Below, in pieces: positions 5,936 through 8,265 of a DNA stretch of 8,265 nt (the stretch's first letter is position 1; each line of letters opens with the position of its first letter). The DNA comes from Desulfobacteraceae bacterium (GTDB lineage: Bacteria; Desulfobacterota; Desulfobacteria; Desulfobacterales; Desulfosalsimonadaceae), in assembly GCA_027353395.1 (NCBI GenBank), contig DAIEHU010000104.1, positions 1 through 8,265 on the forward strand. The letters are read 5' to 3'. The translations under genes and the position numbers were made by a program. A model generated the notes under the pieces. That model was not told the origin of the DNA. It did no database searches and saw nothing but the letters and a program-made list of their open reading frames with translations.

Positions 5936-7684
5936 TCACGGGGTCGACGCCAAATTCATCGGGATGGTGATTACAAATCGGCAGCCATGACCTTTGCCCG
6001 GCGGCGGGCTGGTGACGGAGATGCGTCCGTGATGGTTTTCCACAATCTTCCGGACGATGGCCAGGCCGAGCCCGGTCCCTTTTTCATGGGTGGTGAAAAA
6101 GGGATCAAATATTCTTTCCAGATTCTCTTTTGAAATCCCAGGCCCGTCATCCTCCACCCAGAACGCGATATTCTCGTGAGAAGCATCCGTTGACACGCCG
6201 GTTTCAACACTGTGCCCGGACAGTGTTTCGTGCAGGGAGTTCAGCATGAGGTTCAGCAAAACCTGGGTCATCTGGTCCTGATCGAGAAATGCCGTATCCG
6301 GGCAATTTTCAGTTTTTATTAATATATGGATATTCCTTGAATTCGCATCGCCTTCAACCAGCCGCACGGTATGGCGGACCAGATCACCGGGATTGACATG
6401 GGAAGGCTCAATATCAAGGGGTCTGGCGAAGTTGAGCAAATCCGTCACCACGTGATTGATACGGTCCACTTCCTTGACCATGATGGTTGCGTATTCCTGG
6501 TCCTGGGGACGGCCCTGGAGTTTATGGCTTAGCAGCTTGGCAAAACCGCGGATCGAACTTAGCGGATTTCTGATTTCATGGGCGACGGCAGCCGCCAGCT
6601 TTCCGACTTCGGCGTATTTTTCGGCCCTCCGGACTTCCTCCTCAAGCCGCTTGATCTCCCGTAAATCCCTGAGAATAATAACCGCTCCCTGGCAGGCGCC
6701 TTCCTGGACGGACATGGGGGATACGCTGATGGCCAGGGGGATCTCCTCTCCGCTGGCTTTACGGATAACAATTTCCCGGTCAAAAACCGGCCCGCAATGA
6801 CTGAGCGTCTTTGAAATGCCGCTTTGCTGAAAATCAATCACCTGTTGCAGATTAAACCGGTCCATGTCCGCACTGCTCTGGCCGATGAATTCCAGGGCGA
6901 GATTGTTAAAGGAAAGCACGTTGCCGCTTTCATCAATGCTCAAAAGTCCGGATGCCATGCTCTCGACGACGTACCGGGTGTATTCCTGCGTCTCCCGCAG
7001 GCGCCGGTTCATGCGATGATAGGCGTGAATGACAAAAATAAAGAAAATCGTTCCCGCCGCCAGCGACACCAGAATCGAAACCATAATCATCGCATGATGA
7101 AAATCCTGGTGCTGGGCCATCTCAAAAGGGGACATTTCCAGGCCCACCACCAGCATCGCATGCTCATACCTTTTTCCGGTTGCAAGGGCGGCTGGATGCG
7201 GCGGGGGATTTGATATTGATTTTCCGGTTTCCTTATTATCAAACGGAATGATTGGTTGCGCCATTTCATATATCGGCATGGCGCCCGGTAATTTTTTGAT
7301 GCGGTAGAATATGTTTTTGTCGGATGACGCAGAGGGAAGCCAGTCTTTCGGTGACTCCCCCCGGAATGAGGCGGAAGAATGCATGATCCGGCCTTCACGG
7401 TCTGCGATATAAACAAATTCGATATATTGGTTTTTCCCCGCTTCCCGGATTAACCCATCGATGGCATCCTTTTGGAAGTCGGTGGTTTCGATTAAAGACC
7501 GCAGGCTCGCGTCAATAATCTGCAGCGTGGCCACGCCTTGTTGATGGACGAATTTCAATGCATTTTCCCGTGCCCGGTTCATGTTCCAATAGGTTGAAAA
7601 ACCGATAAAAACAAGGAGGGTCAGTATCATCGCGACAATGACGAGAGCGGGCAGGTACAGTTTTTTGGGCTGGGCAATATTCAT
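5936..7684 (-). CDS. Membrane-bound PAS sensor histidine kinase, partner of the NtrC-type regulator
   Basis: A 582-residue kinase. The N-terminus has a membrane helix (about 10-32), a periplasmic sensor region of about 165 residues (33-196), and a second helix (about 197-219). A PAS domain (about 233-340) and a short coiled linker follow. The dimerisation/phosphoacceptor domain carries H369 in VAHEIRNPLSSIRGF. The ATPase domain has the N box (NLMLNSLHE, N482), G1 DDGPGI (512-517), F box FDPFF (526-530) and G2 GTGLGLAI (536-543). All kinase motifs are intact. The architecture is like ZraS/AtoS. The periplasmic part contains a proline-rich stretch near 158-164 and an H-x3-HH cluster (H192, H196, H197) just before the second helix. 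No zraP-like gene accompanies it, and the signal is unknown. The ATG at 7682-7684 has AGGG 6 nt upstream. It is the first gene of a two-gene operon. Confidence 0.95.
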   Translation of the reverse strand: MNIAQPKKLYLPALVIVAMILTLLVFIGFSTYWNMNRARENALKFVHQQGVATLQIIDASLRSLIETTDFQKDAIDGLIREAGKNQYIEFVYIADREGRIMHSSASFRGESPKDWLPSASSDKNIFYRIKKLPGAMPIYEMAQPIIPFDNKETGKSISNPPPHPAALATGKRYEHAMLVVGLEMSPFEMAQHQDFHHAMIMVSILVSLAAGTIFFIFVIHAYHRMNRRLRETQEYTRYVVESMASGLLSIDESGNVLSFNNLALEFIGQSSADMDRFNLQQVIDFQQSGISKTLSHCGPVFDREIVIRKASGEEIPLAISVSPMSVQEGACQGAVIILRDLREIKRLEEEVRRAEKYAEVGKLAAAVAHEIRNPLSSIRGFAKLLSHKLQGRPQDQEYATIMVKEVDRINHVVTDLLNFARPLDIEPSHVNPGDLVRHTVRLVEGDANSRNIHILIKTENCPDTAFLDQDQMTQVLLNLMLNSLHETLSGHSVETGVSTDASHENIAFWVEDDGPGISKENLERIFDPFFTTHEKGTGLGLAIVRKIVENHHGRISVTSPPPGKGHGCRFVITIPMNLASTP

Positions 7685-7769
7685 TGAACACCCTGGGATG
7701 GCGGTCGAATAAAATTTTTATAATGAACTTCCGGCTTGCTGCCGACGTGAAAAAATTTCGCACCCGTCT

Positions 7770-7801
7770 GTTATATATCCTGATTTCATTTCCTCCGTCA
7801 A
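7770..7801 (-). promoter_or_regulatory. Candidate sigma-70 promoter for the kinase/regulator operon
   Basis: On the minus strand TTGACG (7801-7796, 5 of 6) is followed 18 nt later by TATATA (7777-7772, 4 of 6), or 20 nt later by TATAAC (7775-7770, 5 of 6). Transcription would start about 80 nt before the kinase ATG. Confidence 0.45.
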
Positions 7802-7825
7802 CCGCTGTCTGCTTTGTGCATCTGC

Positions 7826-7882
7826 GCCCAGCCGAAACACCGGCGTGCAACGACGAACCCGGCCGGTGGTAACCATCTGGGC
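7826..7882. repeat. Nested inverted repeat upstream of the kinase promoter
   Basis: Two perfect arms are nested: GCCCAG (7826-7831) with CTGGGC (7877-7882), and inside them CACCGGC (7838-7844) with GCCGGTG (7862-7868) around a 17-nt loop. The element lies between the minus-strand terminator and the kinase promoter. It could be an operator for two dimers, or part of a small structured RNA. Nothing in the sequence decides between these. Confidence 0.4.
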
Positions 7883-7884
7883 AT

Positions 7885-7927
7885 ATATGTAAAAAACTCC
7901 CGACATACATCACTGAATGCCGGGAGT
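7885..7927 (-). terminator. Rho-independent terminator downstream of the small membrane-protein gene
   Basis: On the minus strand, ACTCCCG (7927-7921) pairs perfectly with CGGGAGT (7902-7896) around an 18-nt loop, and a run of six T follows directly (the A run at 7891-7896). It lies about 100 nt beyond the stop of the 47-residue membrane protein and would isolate that gene from the kinase operon. Confidence 0.65.
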
Positions 7928-7962
7928 CTCTGGAGGGGATATTGACCTATTAAATTAAAGAG

Positions 7963-7974
7963 TGTCTTAAGACA
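7963..7974. promoter_or_regulatory. Perfect 12-bp palindrome, possible operator
   Basis: TGTCTTAAGACA is fully self-complementary with no spacer and is followed by an A tract. It lies between the stop of the small membrane-protein gene and its terminator. A dimeric regulator could bind it, but it has no T tract and is not a terminator. A chance palindrome of this length is possible. Confidence 0.3.
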
Positions 7975-8028
7975 AAAAAACATAATAAATTAAATAGTAT
8001 CCGTCGAATCCGGCATGTCATCTTTTAA

Positions 8029-8172
8029 TCAAAACAATCCGATCAGTTTACTTCCGGCATCAACGCTTTTATGAAGGATGCTTAATATGATTTTGGCGGA
8101 CAGGATGACGGTAATGCCGATGGTTCCGACCAGTATAAACGCTTTCAGTTTTGCATCGGAGATTTCATTCAT
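8029..8172 (-). CDS. Small single-helix membrane protein (47 residues)
   Basis: Reads MNEISDAKLK, one hydrophobic helix (about 11-34, AFILVGTIGITVILSAKIIL), then a short tail ending KLIGLF. It is probably an inner-membrane peptide; I do not recognise a family. The start at 8170-8172 was chosen because AAGGA lies 8 nt upstream. An ATG two codons earlier (8176-8178) would leave only 2 nt to that site. The open frame continues upstream to 8238, but that part (PDQVRHDE...RTFYEII) is the translation of a dispersed repeat and should not be included. It is followed by a good terminator. The promoter is not visible and would have to lie in or beyond the repeat. Confidence 0.6.
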   Translation of the reverse strand: MNEISDAKLKAFILVGTIGITVILSAKIILSILHKSVDAGSKLIGLF

Positions 8173-8187
8173 GATCATGGTCCTTGT

Positions 8188-8265
8188 AATGATCTCGTAA
8201 AAAGTCCGCAACTCGTCATGCCGGACTTGATCCGGCATCCAGAACTTATTGAATATACTGGATTC
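8188..8265. repeat. Dispersed intergenic repeat, incomplete at the window edge
   Basis: Contains the perfect dyad TGCCGGA (8219-8225) / TCCGGCA (8231-8237) with a 5-nt spacer, and an outer pair ATCCAG (8237-8242) / CTGGAT (8258-8263). The block GTCATGCCGG...TCCGGCATCCAG followed by CTGGATTC is familiar from many proteobacterial intergenic regions, usually as a mobile palindromic or MITE-like unit. Its minus-strand translation gives the well-known spurious PDQVRHDE peptide. Only one end is inside the window, so copy number and terminal repeats cannot be judged. The left boundary is estimated. Confidence 0.65.

Larger units (their letters stand above)
7685..8028. other. Non-coding region upstream of the kinase operon
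   Basis: About 340 bases with no supportable gene; the short open frames here lack family features. It contains, from right to left in the minus-strand direction, a 12-bp palindrome, a terminator, a nested inverted repeat and a promoter, each listed separately. I looked for a sigma-54 -24/-12 pair (GG, 10 nt, GC with surrounding consensus) on both strands and saw none convincing. Confidence 0.6.

Noticed and set aside
7823..7845. Sigma-54 site on the minus strand (GGGCGCAGATGC)
   Set aside because: The GG to GC distance is 8 or fewer nt rather than 10, so it does not fit the -24/-12 geometry.
7718..7913. Short minus-strand open frames upstream of the kinase
   Set aside because: They cross the predicted promoter, lack a properly spaced ribosome site, and have no recognisable sequence features.
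3991..8031. Possible second selenocysteine read-through at the TGA (8029-8031) of the small membrane protein
   Set aside because: The frame continues only 12 codons (an acidic tail) to a TAA. There is no CxxC-like context and no recognisable family alignment to support it.

Overview
The window looks like chromosomal DNA of a Gram-negative anaerobe, most likely a member of Desulfobacterota (a Desulfobacteraceae-like sulfate reducer). This is an inference. It rests on a selenocysteine-type DsrE protein, a Cys-rich C-terminal sensor domain I associate with that group, a sigma-54 NtrC-type two-component pair, and a dispersed repeat with a TGCCGGA/TCCGGCA dyad at the right edge. No phage, IS, CRISPR, tRNA or rRNA gene is visible.

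Layout, left to right. (1) 14-3264, minus strand: a tight three-gene operon in transcription order MoxR/CoxD-like AAA+ ATPase, CoxE-like VWA protein, and a six-helix membrane protein ending in a coiled coil and a CxxC...CxxC domain. Gaps are 9 and 14 nt, with a plausible promoter at 3300-3329. (2) 3345-3828, minus strand: a two-gene unit. The first gene is a 47-residue Cys-rich protein that ordinary gene calling would miss. The second is a small DsrE/YchN-type protein whose TGA at 3456-3458 is best read as selenocysteine: the frame continues for 36 conserved-looking codons, forms a U-G-V-C redox motif, and carries a SECIS-like hairpin just after the TGA. (3) 3829-4158: a non-coding divergent region. 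(4) 4159-4470, plus strand: the YhbY RNA-binding ribosome-assembly protein, probably with a GTG start. (5) 4573-7684, minus strand: a membrane histidine kinase followed 7 nt later by its NtrC-family response regulator. (6) 7685-8028: a non-coding region with a promoter for the kinase operon, a nested inverted repeat, a minus-strand terminator and a 12-bp perfect palindrome. (7) 8029-8172, minus strand: a 47-residue single-helix membrane protein, directly abutted by a dispersed repeat that runs off the window.

How the parts may work together. The AAA+/VWA pair is the classic MoxR-type chaperone arrangement used to mature or insert metal centres; its client is not in the window. The membrane protein in the same operon may be its anchor or signal input. 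The Sec-containing DsrE protein next door suggests thiol/selenol sulfur or redox chemistry, but it has its own transcription unit and any link to the AAA+ operon is speculative. The kinase/regulator pair should activate sigma-54 promoters, but I found no convincing -24/-12 site in the window, so its targets probably lie elsewhere.
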